Assembly: GCA_036267975.1 (NCBI GenBank)
Contig: DATAVA010000031.1
Span: forward strand, 62,001 to 126,000
Reading direction: 5' to 3'
DNA: 64,000 nucleotides
Source of the DNA: DAIDKA01 sp036267975
GTDB lineage: Bacteria > Pseudomonadota > Gammaproteobacteria > Steroidobacterales > Steroidobacteraceae
Positions 26,453-35,168 of this stretch are shown piece by piece. The notes below the pieces were generated by a model. That model had not been told where the DNA came from, searched no databases, and saw nothing but the letters and a program-made list of their open reading frames with translations. Position 1 is the first letter of the stretch. Each line of letters opens with the position of its first letter. The translations under genes were made by a program, and so were the position numbers.

Positions 26453-26995
26453 TCAATGATGGTAGAAGATGTGCGGCGGCTCGTCCTCGACGTCCGCCAG
26501 GTCCGGAGCCGCAACGCCTTCGCTGAAATCCACGCGCCGATACTTGCCGCCCACGAACAGCAGCGGCTGGTGCGGGGTAATGCCCTGGTGCAGGTAGCTT
26601 ACCTCGCCCAGCACCAGGAAGTGATCGCCCGCTTCGGTGATGCTGTGCGTGCGGCAGCCGATTGACGCCAGCGCGCCTTCCAGGCGCGGACCGGCCGCGC
26701 TGTCCACGAATCGGAACGGCGGCGGCGCGGAGTCCTTCCAACCCCCCGCGAAGTACGTCGACAGGGCCTGCTGGTCCTGGCGCAGGATGTTGATGGAGAA
26801 GCGGCTCAGACCCGGTAGATCCTGTGCAATGCGCGCCTTGCGCGACGGACAGAACAGCATGAGCAGGGGATCCAGCGACACGGAGGTCACCGAATTGGCG
26901 GTCATCGCATGTACCTGTCCCTCGACCTCGGCGACGATGATCGTCACGCCGGTCGCGAACAGTCCGACGACTTCACGGAATTGCCTGGGATCCAA
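26453..26995 (-). CDS. Flavin reductase-like FMN-binding protein
   Basis: A 180-residue protein of the flavin reductase (HpaC/DIM6) family. It matches MDPRQFREVVGLFATGVTIIVA at the start, MTANSVTSVSLDPLLMLFC (flavin contact) and the late HFLVLGEV. It would supply reduced FMN or FAD to a partner monooxygenase, or act as an oxidoreductase itself. The start is TTG at 26995, with AAGGA about 10 bases upstream. It begins two bases after the stop of the unknown exported protein gene, so the pair is co-translated. No two-component monooxygenase is nearby. Confidence 0.82.
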   Translation of the reverse strand: MDPRQFREVVGLFATGVTIIVAEVEGQVHAMTANSVTSVSLDPLLMLFCPSRKARIAQDLPGLSRFSINILRQDQQALSTYFAGGWKDSAPPPFRFVDSAAGPRLEGALASIGCRTHSITEAGDHFLVLGEVSYLHQGITPHQPLLFVGGKYRRVDFSEGVAAPDLADVEDEPPHIFYHH

Positions 26996-26997
26996 AA

Positions 26998-27858
26998 CTA
27001 TCTCGTCCTTCGCTGAAGCGATCGAGCCGCTGGTCGCGGCAATGCCAGGATGCTTCCGGGCAGTTTACCCACCCGCACCCAGACCCGTCCGGGTTGCAGA
27101 TAGACCACTGGATCGGACGCGCGGCAGACGCCGCAACGGGGATGCAGCCCCAGCTCTCCCAAGGTCGGATTGTGCGGGTGCAGGCTGTCAGGAACCGAGA
27201 CGCGTGCCACAATCGTCGCCAGAAACTGGCTCAGATCCGCCGCCGCGGTGCTCACCTGCTCATCCAGCCGCCCATTGGCGGCGAAGAGCGCGAGATGGCG
27301 GCGCGGCAGGCGGCGGTCGGCCGCCAGCGCCGGCGCGAAGTATTCCACGTGCGTACGCGCCCGGGTCTCGTGCGGGGTCGCGATGGCGCGCAAGGTGACC
27401 AGATCCATCTGCACATGGAACTCGACTTTATCGCCAAGATCGACCAGCGCGGCGCGTACCACCGCGACAATGGCGTCCTGGCCGGGCATTGTCTGCAGCT
27501 GGCTGTCGCTTTCCGGACCCGAAGTGCTGATGACCAGCGCGCGCCACGGCCAGTTGGACGATACTTGTGACAGCTGCATCAGCAGCGCCTGGCTGAAGCC
27601 GCGATCAGGCGAAGCGCTGCGCCAGGCCGACGGCAGAGGCGTCCGTCGCGCCTCGCGGTCCTGAACGAGCATCAACTCTCCCTGTGGCGGCTGCAACACG
27701 AGCGTCGGCCGCATGTCCGGCGACAGTTCCGTGGCCGACCCTCGGGTCGCGGCCGGCGCCGCGCCGGCACCCGCCGCCATGATCATGGCGGCCACGATCA
27801 CGCCGGCCGTATCTTTCAGGCGCGCGGTGGCAAACAGACTGCAGATCCGGGATCGCAC
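26998..27858 (-). CDS. Uncharacterised exported protein
   Basis: A 286-residue protein that I do not recognise. A hydrophobic stretch (about residues 17-34, ending AAPA) looks like a signal peptide or anchor. The mature part has two cysteines in CGVC (about residue 245), which could form a disulphide or bind metal. The start is GTG at 27858. It is coupled to the flavin reductase gene (two-base gap), which hints at a shared redox role; that is inference. Confidence 0.6.
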   Translation of the reverse strand: MRSRICSLFATARLKDTAGVIVAAMIMAAGAGAAPAATRGSATELSPDMRPTLVLQPPQGELMLVQDREARRTPLPSAWRSASPDRGFSQALLMQLSQVSSNWPWRALVISTSGPESDSQLQTMPGQDAIVAVVRAALVDLGDKVEFHVQMDLVTLRAIATPHETRARTHVEYFAPALAADRRLPRRHLALFAANGRLDEQVSTAAADLSQFLATIVARVSVPDSLHPHNPTLGELGLHPRCGVCRASDPVVYLQPGRVWVRVGKLPGSILALPRPAARSLQRRTR

Positions 27859-27912
27859 GCTTCATTGTAGTATGCGGCCTTGCGACCATGTGTTGCCGAT
27901 GAGGGAGCTTCA

Positions 27913-28743
27913 ATGCAGATTTCAGAAATGTTTGCGGTGCGCGGATACGGCGTGGTCGTGACCGGCGGGGCCAGCGGATTGGGACTGGCGTACGCCGAAG
28001 CGTTGGCCGAAAACGGTGCGCGCGTCAGCATCCTGGATCTCGACGCGGCGCAGGTGGCCGAGCAAAGCGCCCGTCTGAGCGCCGCGGGGCTCGATGTGCG
28101 CGGCGTCGCCGTCAATGTCACGGACCACGCGGCCCTGGACGCTGCCGTCGATGCGGCGGCCAAACACTATGGCCGGCTGGACGTGGTGTTCGCCAATGCC
28201 GGTGTCGATTCCGGTGCGGGCTTCGTCGATGGCTGGGTCGGCAGCGAGCGCAAGCGGGTACCCGAAGGCGCGCTTGAAAACTACAGCGACGAGCGCTGGA
28301 ACCGCGTCATCGACGTGAACCTCAACGGAGTATTCGCCACGCTGCGTGCCGCAGCCCGCAACATGCGCCCGCGACGCGCCGGCCGGATCATCGTGACAAC
28401 CTCGCTGGCCGCCAGCAAAGTCGAACCCGCCATCGGCTCGGCCTACATGGCGGCCAAGGCCGGCGCCTTTCATCTCACCCAATGCGTCGCCCTGGAGCTG
28501 GCGGCATATGGCATCACGGTCAATGCGATCGCGCCGGGATTCATCGTCACCAATATCGGTGGGGGTCACGCCAAGAAGCCGGAAACTCAGGCTACGGTGG
28601 GCAAGTTCATTCCCATGCACCGCGTCGGTTTTCCCGACGATCTGAAGGGACTCGCGCTGTTCCTGGCCTCGCCGGCGTCGGCTTACATCACCGGCCAGCA
28701 GATCACGATCGATGGCGGCTGGGGACTGGGCTTCGCGGACTAG
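27913..28743 (+). CDS. Short-chain dehydrogenase/reductase (SDR)
   Basis: A 276-residue classical SDR with the NAD(P) motif TGGASGLG (17-24), the structural NAG (95-97), and the catalytic Tyr178/Lys182 in SAYMAAK. An acidic residue after the second strand (LDLD) favours NAD over NADP. The extra segment at about 100-122 (GAGFVDGWVGSERKR) is longer than usual and may shape the substrate pocket. GAGGGAG precedes the ATG at 27913. Substrate unknown. It converges on bkdB with a 4-base overlap of stops. Confidence 0.87.
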   Translation: MQISEMFAVRGYGVVVTGGASGLGLAYAEALAENGARVSILDLDAAQVAEQSARLSAAGLDVRGVAVNVTDHAALDAAVDAAAKHYGRLDVVFANAGVDSGAGFVDGWVGSERKRVPEGALENYSDERWNRVIDVNLNGVFATLRAAARNMRPRRAGRIIVTTSLAASKVEPAIGSAYMAAKAGAFHLTQCVALELAAYGITVNAIAPGFIVTNIGGGHAKKPETQATVGKFIPMHRVGFPDDLKGLALFLASPASAYITGQQITIDGGWGLGFAD

Positions 28744-29882
28744 ATGAACAGCAGCGCGGGCTGCTCGAGCAATTCGCGCAGAGTCTGGATCAGTCGCGCG
28801 GCATCAAAGCCGTCGATGAACCGGTGATCGAAACTGGATGACAGGTTCATCATGCGGCGGCTGGTAATGGCTCCCGCATGCACCACGGCGCGTTCCACGG
28901 CGCGATTGACCCCGATGATGGCAAGCTCCGGCTGATTGATGATGGGGGTGGAGACGATGCCGCCGAGCTTGCCGAGGCTGGTCACCGTGATGGTCGAGCC
29001 GGTGAGATCGGCCGCACGCGCGCTGCCATCGCGCGCCGCGTTGCTCAGGCGCCGAATGGCCGCATCAATCTCACGCAGCGATAGGGTGTGCGCATCGCGG
29101 ATCACCGGCACCTTCAGGCCCTGCGCGGTTTGCACCGCGATACCCACATGAATGGCGCGGTATTGCAGCAGCATCTGGCGCGCTGCATCAAAGTGCGCAT
29201 TGCATTGCGGGTGGCGCGCCAGGGCACGCACCAGCCCCAGCACGATGAACGGCAGATAAGTCAGTGGCGCACCGCCATTCGCACCGGCATTGAGCTGCAC
29301 GCGCAGCGACTCCAGCGCCGTCACGTCCACCTCCTCCACGTAGGAAAAGTGCGCAATGCTGCGCGCGCTGTGGCTGACCTGTTCGGCGATCAGCCGGCGC
29401 AGCCCGGTCACGGGAATTTCCTGCACCTGCAGCGCGGCGCCGGTTGCGCGTGCCGCATCAGCACGCAAGCGTGCGTCAAGGTCGCTGGGCACGATCCGGC
29501 CATGCGGACCGCTGCCGGTCATCGTGGCCAGATCGACGCCGGCCTCGCGGGCGCGCCGGCGGATGGCGGGCGATGTGGCCACCCGCTGGGCAGCGGTCGC
29601 GGCGGATTCGGGCGGCGCCGCGGGCCGTGAGCCCGTATCGGCATCGGTCTCAAATACAGCCAATTCGGCGCCTACGGCTACGCGCTCCCCCGCCGCGCCC
29701 CTTGTACTCACTACGCGGCCGGCAACCGGCGCGGGAACTTCGACCGTGGCCTTCTGGGTCAGCAATTCCACTAGCGGCTGGTCCTCCTGGACCTGCTCGC
29801 CGGCGGCTACTTTCCAGGCAACGATCTCGGCATCGACCGCGCCCTCCCCCAGGTCCGGAAGCTTGAACACGTAGCGGCTCAC
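28740..29882 (-). CDS. bkdB: Branched-chain 2-oxo acid dehydrogenase E2 (dihydrolipoyl acyltransferase)
   Basis: A 380-residue E2 subunit with one lipoyl domain (lipoylated Lys in ELLTQKATVEVP), a flexible linker, a peripheral subunit-binding domain (SPAIRRRAREAGVDL through GPHGRIVPSDL) and a catalytic domain with the His-Asp motif SFDHRFIDG. It transfers the branched acyl group to CoA. It starts with GTG at 29882, overlapping the E1-beta stop by four bases; the longer open frame runs into that gene. The E3 gene (lpd) usually next in bkd operons is absent, so E3 must come from elsewhere. Confidence 0.92.
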   Translation of the reverse strand: MSRYVFKLPDLGEGAVDAEIVAWKVAAGEQVQEDQPLVELLTQKATVEVPAPVAGRVVSTRGAAGERVAVGAELAVFETDADTGSRPAAPPESAATAAQRVATSPAIRRRAREAGVDLATMTGSGPHGRIVPSDLDARLRADAARATGAALQVQEIPVTGLRRLIAEQVSHSARSIAHFSYVEEVDVTALESLRVQLNAGANGGAPLTYLPFIVLGLVRALARHPQCNAHFDAARQMLLQYRAIHVGIAVQTAQGLKVPVIRDAHTLSLREIDAAIRRLSNAARDGSARAADLTGSTITVTSLGKLGGIVSTPIINQPELAIIGVNRAVERAVVHAGAITSRRMMNLSSSFDHRFIDGFDAARLIQTLRELLEQPALLFI

Positions 29883-30895
29883 GCTGCCTCCATGACCCGG
29901 ACTAGCGCAGCCGCGATGCGGTCGGGTCCGGGGAAATACTCCCACTCGAAGGCATGCGGATAGGGCGTGTCCCAGCCGGTCACGCGCTCGATGGGCGCCA
30001 GCAGGTTCCAGAAGCACGCTTCCTGCACGGTCGCGGAGAGCTCGGCGCCAAAGCCGCCGAAGCGGGTGGCCTCATGGACGATGACGCAGCGGCCAGTGCG
30101 ATTCACCGACTCGCACAATGTATCGGTATCCAGCGGCGCCAGCGTGCGCAGATCGATGATCTCGGCATCGACACCGCTGCGCGTCACTGCAGCCTGCGCC
30201 ACGTGCACCATGGTGCCGTACGCGAGCACGGTCACCTGTGAACCGGCGCGGACGATCTGCGCGCGGGACAGCGGAATGCCGTAGTGGCCCGCCGGCACCT
30301 CTCCACCCGGGTGTGCGCTCCAGGGAACGGCCGCTTTTTCCGGCTCGCCGTCGAACGGTCCGCTGTAGATGCGTTTGGGTTCGAAGAAGATCACCGGATC
30401 CGCATCCTCGATCGCACTGATCAGCAGTCCCTTCGCGTCATAGGGATTCGACGGCATCACGACCTTGATGCCACACACGTGGGTGAATATTCCCTCCGGG
30501 CTCTGTGAATGCGTCTGGCCGCCGCGAATGCCGCCGCCGCAGGGCATGCGCACCGTCACGGCCGCATGAAACTCGCCCGCCGTCCGGTAGCGCAGCCGTG
30601 CCAATTCGCTGACGATCTGATCAAAGGCCGGATAGGCATAGTCGGCGAACTGGATTTCGACCACGGGCTTGAGGCCATGTACGCCCATGCCGATGGCTGC
30701 CCCGACAATCCCGCCCTCGGCGATCGGCGTATCCAGCACCCGCTGCTCGCCGTACTTGCGCTGCAGGCCGTCAGTGCAGCGGAACACCCCCCCGAAATAA
30801 CCGACATCCTCGCCCATCAGCACGACGCTGGCATCCCGCTCCAGCATCACATCCAATGCGGAGTTGATTGCCTGGATCATGTTCATCTGCGGCAT
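29879..30895 (-). CDS. bkdA2: Branched-chain 2-oxo acid dehydrogenase E1 beta subunit
   Basis: A 338-residue transketolase-like beta subunit. The family opening MNMIQAINSALDVMLERD, GEDVGYFGGVF, DTPIAEGGIVG (catalytic Glu region) and ADYAYPAFDQI are visible. With E1-alpha it forms the thiamine diphosphate-dependent alpha2beta2 decarboxylase acting on the keto acids of Val, Leu and Ile. It lies 17 bases after bkdA1 and overlaps bkdB by four bases (GTGA), so subunit amounts are coupled. Confidence 0.93.
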   Translation of the reverse strand: MPQMNMIQAINSALDVMLERDASVVLMGEDVGYFGGVFRCTDGLQRKYGEQRVLDTPIAEGGIVGAAIGMGVHGLKPVVEIQFADYAYPAFDQIVSELARLRYRTAGEFHAAVTVRMPCGGGIRGGQTHSQSPEGIFTHVCGIKVVMPSNPYDAKGLLISAIEDADPVIFFEPKRIYSGPFDGEPEKAAVPWSAHPGGEVPAGHYGIPLSRAQIVRAGSQVTVLAYGTMVHVAQAAVTRSGVDAEIIDLRTLAPLDTDTLCESVNRTGRCVIVHEATRFGGFGAELSATVQEACFWNLLAPIERVTGWDTPYPHAFEWEYFPGPDRIAAALVRVMEAA

Positions 30896-30912
30896 GTTGG
30901 CTTTCGCAAGAC

Positions 30913-32175
30913 TTAAGTCGGCTGGACATCCTGGGTGGCCGCGAGGAGTTCCCGGTCAAGTTGCTGTCGCTGACGCACCAGATGTGGTGGCATGGTCGCG
31001 AGTACATCCTCGAACATGGTACGCGGGTCCAGGCGCGGGCCCTCGGTCATGGTGCCGGACTGCTGCGCCTGCATCCAGCACTCGACCACGTGGGCCTCGA
31101 GTTGCGCGACCAATTGCTCGTGGCGCTGCGTCGACCACTCCCCGAGTGCGATCAGGTGCTGCTTGAGACGCTCGATCGGATCACCCAGCGGCCATGCCTG
31201 CCAGTCGTCCCTGGGGCGGTAGCGCGCCGGATCATCACTGGTTGAGTGCGCCGAGGCGCGATAGGTGACGGGCTCGATCAACGTCGCACCGCTGCCGCGG
31301 CGCGCGCGCTCGGCGGCCCACGCCGTGACCGCGTGCAGCGCCAGGAAGTCATTGCCATCGACGCGAATTCCGGCAATGCCGTATCCTGGGCCACGCGCCG
31401 CGAAGCTGCGCTGTTCGCCGCCGGCGACGCCTTGAAAACTGGAAATCGCCCACTGATTGTTGACGATGTTGAGAATCACCGGGGCCCGATACACGGCCGC
31501 AAAAGTCATGCCGTGATGAAAGTCCGCCTCGGCACTGCTGCCCTCGCCGATCCATGCCGCCGCAATACGATCCTCGCCCTTCAGCGCGGCGGCCATCGCC
31601 CAGCCGACCGCCTGCGGGTACTGCGTCGCGAGATTGCCCGAAATTGAGAAGATGTTCCCCGATCCCCAGTGGTACATGACCGGCATCTGGCGGCCCTTGC
31701 ACATATCGCGGGTATTCGACAGGCACTGACACATCAGCTCGACCAGGCTGTGCCCGCGCGCGATATGCAGCCCCTGGTTGCGATACGACGGAAACAGCAT
31801 GTCATCCGGCCGCAGCGCCATGGTCTGGGCAACCGAGACCGCCTCCTCCCCCAACGAGCGCACGTAGAAGGAAATCCGCCCCTGGCGCTGGATCATCTGC
31901 ATGCGCTGGTCGAACAGTCGCGTCAGCAGCATGTGGCGCAGGCCCACCTGCAGTTCATCGGGTTCAAGGTGCGGATTCCACGGACCCACGGCCTGGTGCT
32001 GCTCATCGAGCACGCGAACCATGCCGGTTGCCAGCAACTCGATGTCGGTGAATGCCGCCGTGACCTCAGGCCGCGCCAATGCGCCAGCGGGGGAGATCTG
32101 CAAATAGCTGAAGTCGGGAGTCTGGCCCGGGCGAGCCGGAGGATGCGGGACGTGCAGTCGCGAATCCCTCATCAT
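30913..32175 (-). CDS. bkdA1: Branched-chain 2-oxo acid dehydrogenase E1 alpha subunit
   Basis: A 420-residue alpha subunit. The TPP/Mg motif is GEGSSAEADFHHGMTFAAV through NNQWAIS, and the phosphorylation-loop region reads TYRASAHSTSDDPARYR. The long N-terminus with PHLEPDELQVGLRHMLLTRLFDQRM is typical of the bacterial and mitochondrial BCKDH alpha family. The ATG at 32175 follows ilvE by 7 bases. Together the operon can turn branched amino acids into branched acyl-CoA for catabolism or as primers for iso/anteiso fatty acids. Confidence 0.93.
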   Translation of the reverse strand: MMRDSRLHVPHPPARPGQTPDFSYLQISPAGALARPEVTAAFTDIELLATGMVRVLDEQHQAVGPWNPHLEPDELQVGLRHMLLTRLFDQRMQMIQRQGRISFYVRSLGEEAVSVAQTMALRPDDMLFPSYRNQGLHIARGHSLVELMCQCLSNTRDMCKGRQMPVMYHWGSGNIFSISGNLATQYPQAVGWAMAAALKGEDRIAAAWIGEGSSAEADFHHGMTFAAVYRAPVILNIVNNQWAISSFQGVAGGEQRSFAARGPGYGIAGIRVDGNDFLALHAVTAWAAERARRGSGATLIEPVTYRASAHSTSDDPARYRPRDDWQAWPLGDPIERLKQHLIALGEWSTQRHEQLVAQLEAHVVECWMQAQQSGTMTEGPRLDPRTMFEDVLATMPPHLVRQRQQLDRELLAATQDVQPT

Positions 32176-32182
32176 GGCCGAT

Positions 32183-33190
32183 TCACACCGGTGTCAGCCA
32201 TCCGAAGCGGTCCGGCGTGACCCCGCGCTGCACGTCGACCAGCGCGGCGCGCAGTGCCTGCGTCACAGGCCCCACGCCGCCATCGGCGACCCGTACGTCG
32301 CGGCCCTGCCAGATCAGGGTACCGACGCTGGTGAGCACCGCGGCTGTGCCCGACAGCACCGCTTCGCCATCGGCAACCCAATCCAAAGTCTCCGCAACGG
32401 TGAGGATGCGCTCCTCGACGCTGTAACCGTGCTCGCGGGCCAGCGTCAGCAGCGAATCGCGCGTGACCCCGTGCAGGAAGGTGGAGTCCAGACTGCGGGT
32501 CAGGATCTGACCCTCACGCACCAGCAGGAAATTGGCCGCGCCGGTTTCCTGCACTTCGCCGTTCGGGCAGAACAGCACCTGATCGGCCTTGTGGTCGCGG
32601 CGAGCAGTCAGCGTCGGCCCGAGCGCTGCCGCATAGTTGCCACCGGTCTTGACGACGCCCAGATGGGGCGCCGAACGCGGCGCGGGTTCCATCAGGATGC
32701 GCAACGGCTTCATGCCGCCCGCGAAATAGTCCCACACCGGGCTCGCCATCACGATCAGCGTGGCCGCGTCGGCCGGGGTCGCTGCGGCGCCGATGTTTGC
32801 AGTCGTGCCGAACAGCAGCGGCCGCACGTACAGCGAACCGGGGGATTCGGGAACCTCGGCGCGACTGCGATCGACCAGCGCCAGCACCATGCCGCGCACC
32901 AGGCTCGCGTCCGGCTCGGGCAACACCAGCAGCCGCGCGCTCTGCTGCAGTCTTTCGATATGACGGTCCATGCGAAATACATGAGTGCCACCATCGGCGC
33001 GCCGATACGCCTTGAAGCCCTCGAAGCAGGAACTGCAGTAGTGCAGCGCGTGGGCGGCCGGGTGCAGTGACAGGGCACTCATGGGCTTCAGCTCGAATGC
33101 CGACCAGGCGCCATTCGCGTAGGTCGCGACCGCCATCAGGTCGGTGAACACCGTGCCGAACGGCGCCGTACGTGGGTCAGGTTTGCTCAT
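32183..33190 (-). CDS. ilvE: Branched-chain amino acid aminotransferase
   Basis: A 335-residue fold type IV PLP aminotransferase. The PLP lysine is in GVVKTGGNYAAAL and the phosphate-binding region is TAAVLTSVGTL. SCFEGFKAYRR and VRPLLFGTT are typical of the longer (eukaryote/Bacillus-like) BCAT subgroup. It interconverts Val, Leu and Ile with their 2-oxo acids, which are the substrates of the downstream bkd genes. Its ATG overlaps the stop of the ABC exporter gene (ATGA at 33187-33190), so it is translationally coupled to it. Confidence 0.9.
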   Translation of the reverse strand: MSKPDPRTAPFGTVFTDLMAVATYANGAWSAFELKPMSALSLHPAAHALHYCSSCFEGFKAYRRADGGTHVFRMDRHIERLQQSARLLVLPEPDASLVRGMVLALVDRSRAEVPESPGSLYVRPLLFGTTANIGAAATPADAATLIVMASPVWDYFAGGMKPLRILMEPAPRSAPHLGVVKTGGNYAAALGPTLTARRDHKADQVLFCPNGEVQETGAANFLLVREGQILTRSLDSTFLHGVTRDSLLTLAREHGYSVEERILTVAETLDWVADGEAVLSGTAAVLTSVGTLIWQGRDVRVADGGVGPVTQALRAALVDVQRGVTPDRFGWLTPV

Positions 33191-35067
33191 GAGGGAATTA
33201 TAGGGGAATAGCGCCGCGATTGGCCGTTGCCACCGCCCAGGTCGGCAACTTCTGCGACTGAATCACTGTTGTCCGGCAAAAAACCGCCGGCCTGGCGCGT
33301 CCACAATGTCTCGTAGAGGCCACCCGCCGCCAGCAGCTGTGCGTGCGAGCCGTCTTCGACGATCCGACCGCCATCGAACACCAGGATACGGTCAAGGTGG
33401 GCAATCGTGGACAGCCGGTGCGCCACCACCAGCACGGTGCGACCGCGCATGATATCGCTCAAGGTTTCCTGGATGGCCTTCTCGGTCACCGAATCCAGGC
33501 TGGAGGTTGCTTCATCGAGGATCAGGATCGGTGCGTTCTTCAATACGACCCGCGCAATCGCGACGCGCTGGCGCTGTCCGCCGGAGAGCTTGATGCCGCG
33601 CTCGCCCACCAGCGCGGCGTAGCCCCCCGGCACGTTCTGGATGAAGTCATGGGCGTGGGCTTTGCGCGCCGCCGTAACGACTTCCTCGTCACTCGCGCCC
33701 TGGCGCCCGTAACGAATGTTTTCCATCAGACTGCGGTGAAACAGACTCGGGTCCTGCGGAATCAGGCCCAGGTGCGAATGCAGGGACTCCTGCGTGATCT
33801 GGCGCACATCGGTACCGTCGATCAGCACGCGCCCCTGCTGCGGTTCATACAGGCGCAGGATGAGGCTCACGAACGTGGATTTTCCCGAACCCGAGTAACC
33901 CACCAGTCCCACGCGCTGCCCGGGCGGAATGCGTACCGACAGGTCATCGAATACCGTGGCGGCGCCTTCGTAGCCGAACTTCACATGCTGCAGCTCGATC
34001 GCGCCGCGGGTGATGTGCGCCGGTATGGCGCCCGGCAGATCGATGATTTCATGCGGTCGGATGATGGTGTGCACGCCATTCGTGACGTTGCCGACGTACT
34101 CGAAGAAATCCAGGAAGCGGCGACTGAGATTGCGCGCTTCGTTGATGATGAGCAGCGCCGTGGTCGCGGTCACCACGAATTCGGCGACGCTGATGACACC
34201 ACGGCTCCACAGCAGCAACGCATAAAACAGCGTGCCAATCTTCAGGATCAGGGCCGCCGTAAACTGAAACCAGCGCACCCGCTCGGAGTAATGATTGGAG
34301 CGCCGGATGGTCACCAGCTCGTGCTTCAGTTGCCGGTCCAGATAGCTGCGTTCAAATCCCAGGCGTGCGAACAGGCGCGTATTGGTGAGATTCGTGACCG
34401 CATCCACCACCTTGCCGGTGGTGTCGCTGCGCGCCGCGGCGGCGGTCACGGCGAAGGGCCGCGCCCGCGTGGCCAGAACCCACGACAGGCTCACGAAGCA
34501 GACGGCCCATATGCCGACGAACACGGCGATACCCGGATACGCGGACCACAGCACCACCGTTGCCACGACGAACACGATCGCCATGGGCCAGAAATCAAAT
34601 ATCACCGCCCACACGGTCTGGGAGACGCCCAGTGAGGTCTCGCTGATCCGGTGCGCCAGCGCTCCCGCGAAGTCGTTATGCATGTAGCGATGCGAGTGAT
34701 GCTGCAGATAGGCATATAACGCCCGCGTGACGGCATGACGTTGCCGCGGACCGACCGTGACCTGGCAGAACCCGGCGGCACGGCTGGCCACCACTTCGAC
34801 CACGGCCAGGCCGATGAACAGCAGCAGGGGGTGGAGCAACGGACCGCGCAGCACCGGGCCTGCCGCATGCCCGCCCGTCACGGCCCGGATGATCCGGCCC
34901 ATCGCATAGGGGATCAGGATGCCGCAGGTCGAATTGATGGTTTCAAACAGCAGCATCCCGCTGTACCACCAGCGGAATTCCCGCAGAAAATAGGCAACGA
35001 AGCGTAGCGGCGTTGCCGGCAGGGCCGGGGTGCCCGGCGCGCGCGTAAATGGGGTCGTGGCCGTCAT
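33187..35067 (-). CDS. ABC exporter, fused permease and ATPase (MsbA-like)
   Basis: A 626-residue half-transporter with six membrane segments (about residues 35-330) followed by an ATPase domain: Walker A GYSGSGKST, signature LSGGQRQR, Walker B ILILDEATSSLD and H-loop AHRLST. It would act as a homodimer. Lipids, peptides or drugs are possible substrates and the sequence does not decide. It is the first gene of the ilvE-bkd operon and overlaps ilvE by four bases, an unusual partnership. Divergent hutC starts about 100 bases away. Confidence 0.87.
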   Translation of the reverse strand: MTATTPFTRAPGTPALPATPLRFVAYFLREFRWWYSGMLLFETINSTCGILIPYAMGRIIRAVTGGHAAGPVLRGPLLHPLLLFIGLAVVEVVASRAAGFCQVTVGPRQRHAVTRALYAYLQHHSHRYMHNDFAGALAHRISETSLGVSQTVWAVIFDFWPMAIVFVVATVVLWSAYPGIAVFVGIWAVCFVSLSWVLATRARPFAVTAAAARSDTTGKVVDAVTNLTNTRLFARLGFERSYLDRQLKHELVTIRRSNHYSERVRWFQFTAALILKIGTLFYALLLWSRGVISVAEFVVTATTALLIINEARNLSRRFLDFFEYVGNVTNGVHTIIRPHEIIDLPGAIPAHITRGAIELQHVKFGYEGAATVFDDLSVRIPPGQRVGLVGYSGSGKSTFVSLILRLYEPQQGRVLIDGTDVRQITQESLHSHLGLIPQDPSLFHRSLMENIRYGRQGASDEEVVTAARKAHAHDFIQNVPGGYAALVGERGIKLSGGQRQRVAIARVVLKNAPILILDEATSSLDSVTEKAIQETLSDIMRGRTVLVVAHRLSTIAHLDRILVFDGGRIVEDGSHAQLLAAGGLYETLWTRQAGGFLPDNSDSVAEVADLGGGNGQSRRYSPIIPS

Positions 35068-35134
35068 GAGACAGACTCAAGTGTAGTGCAATGCGCCATG
35101 ACAGCCAGCCGGGGCGCGGGCAATGGACTTTAGC

Positions 35135-35162
35135 TTGCAAGTTGTATATACAATACTATACT
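35135..35162 (+). promoter_or_regulatory. hutC promoter with HutC operator in the spacer
   Basis: A -35 element TTGCAA (35135-35140) and -10 element TATACT (35157-35162) are 16 bases apart. The perfect 12-base palindrome TTGTATATACAA (35142-35153) fills the spacer and matches the core I recall for HutC operators. Autorepression is therefore likely. The predicted transcript start (about 35169) coincides with the GTG start codon. The divergent ABC exporter gene could share the operator. Confidence 0.72.
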
Positions 35163-35168
35163 AGTGGT

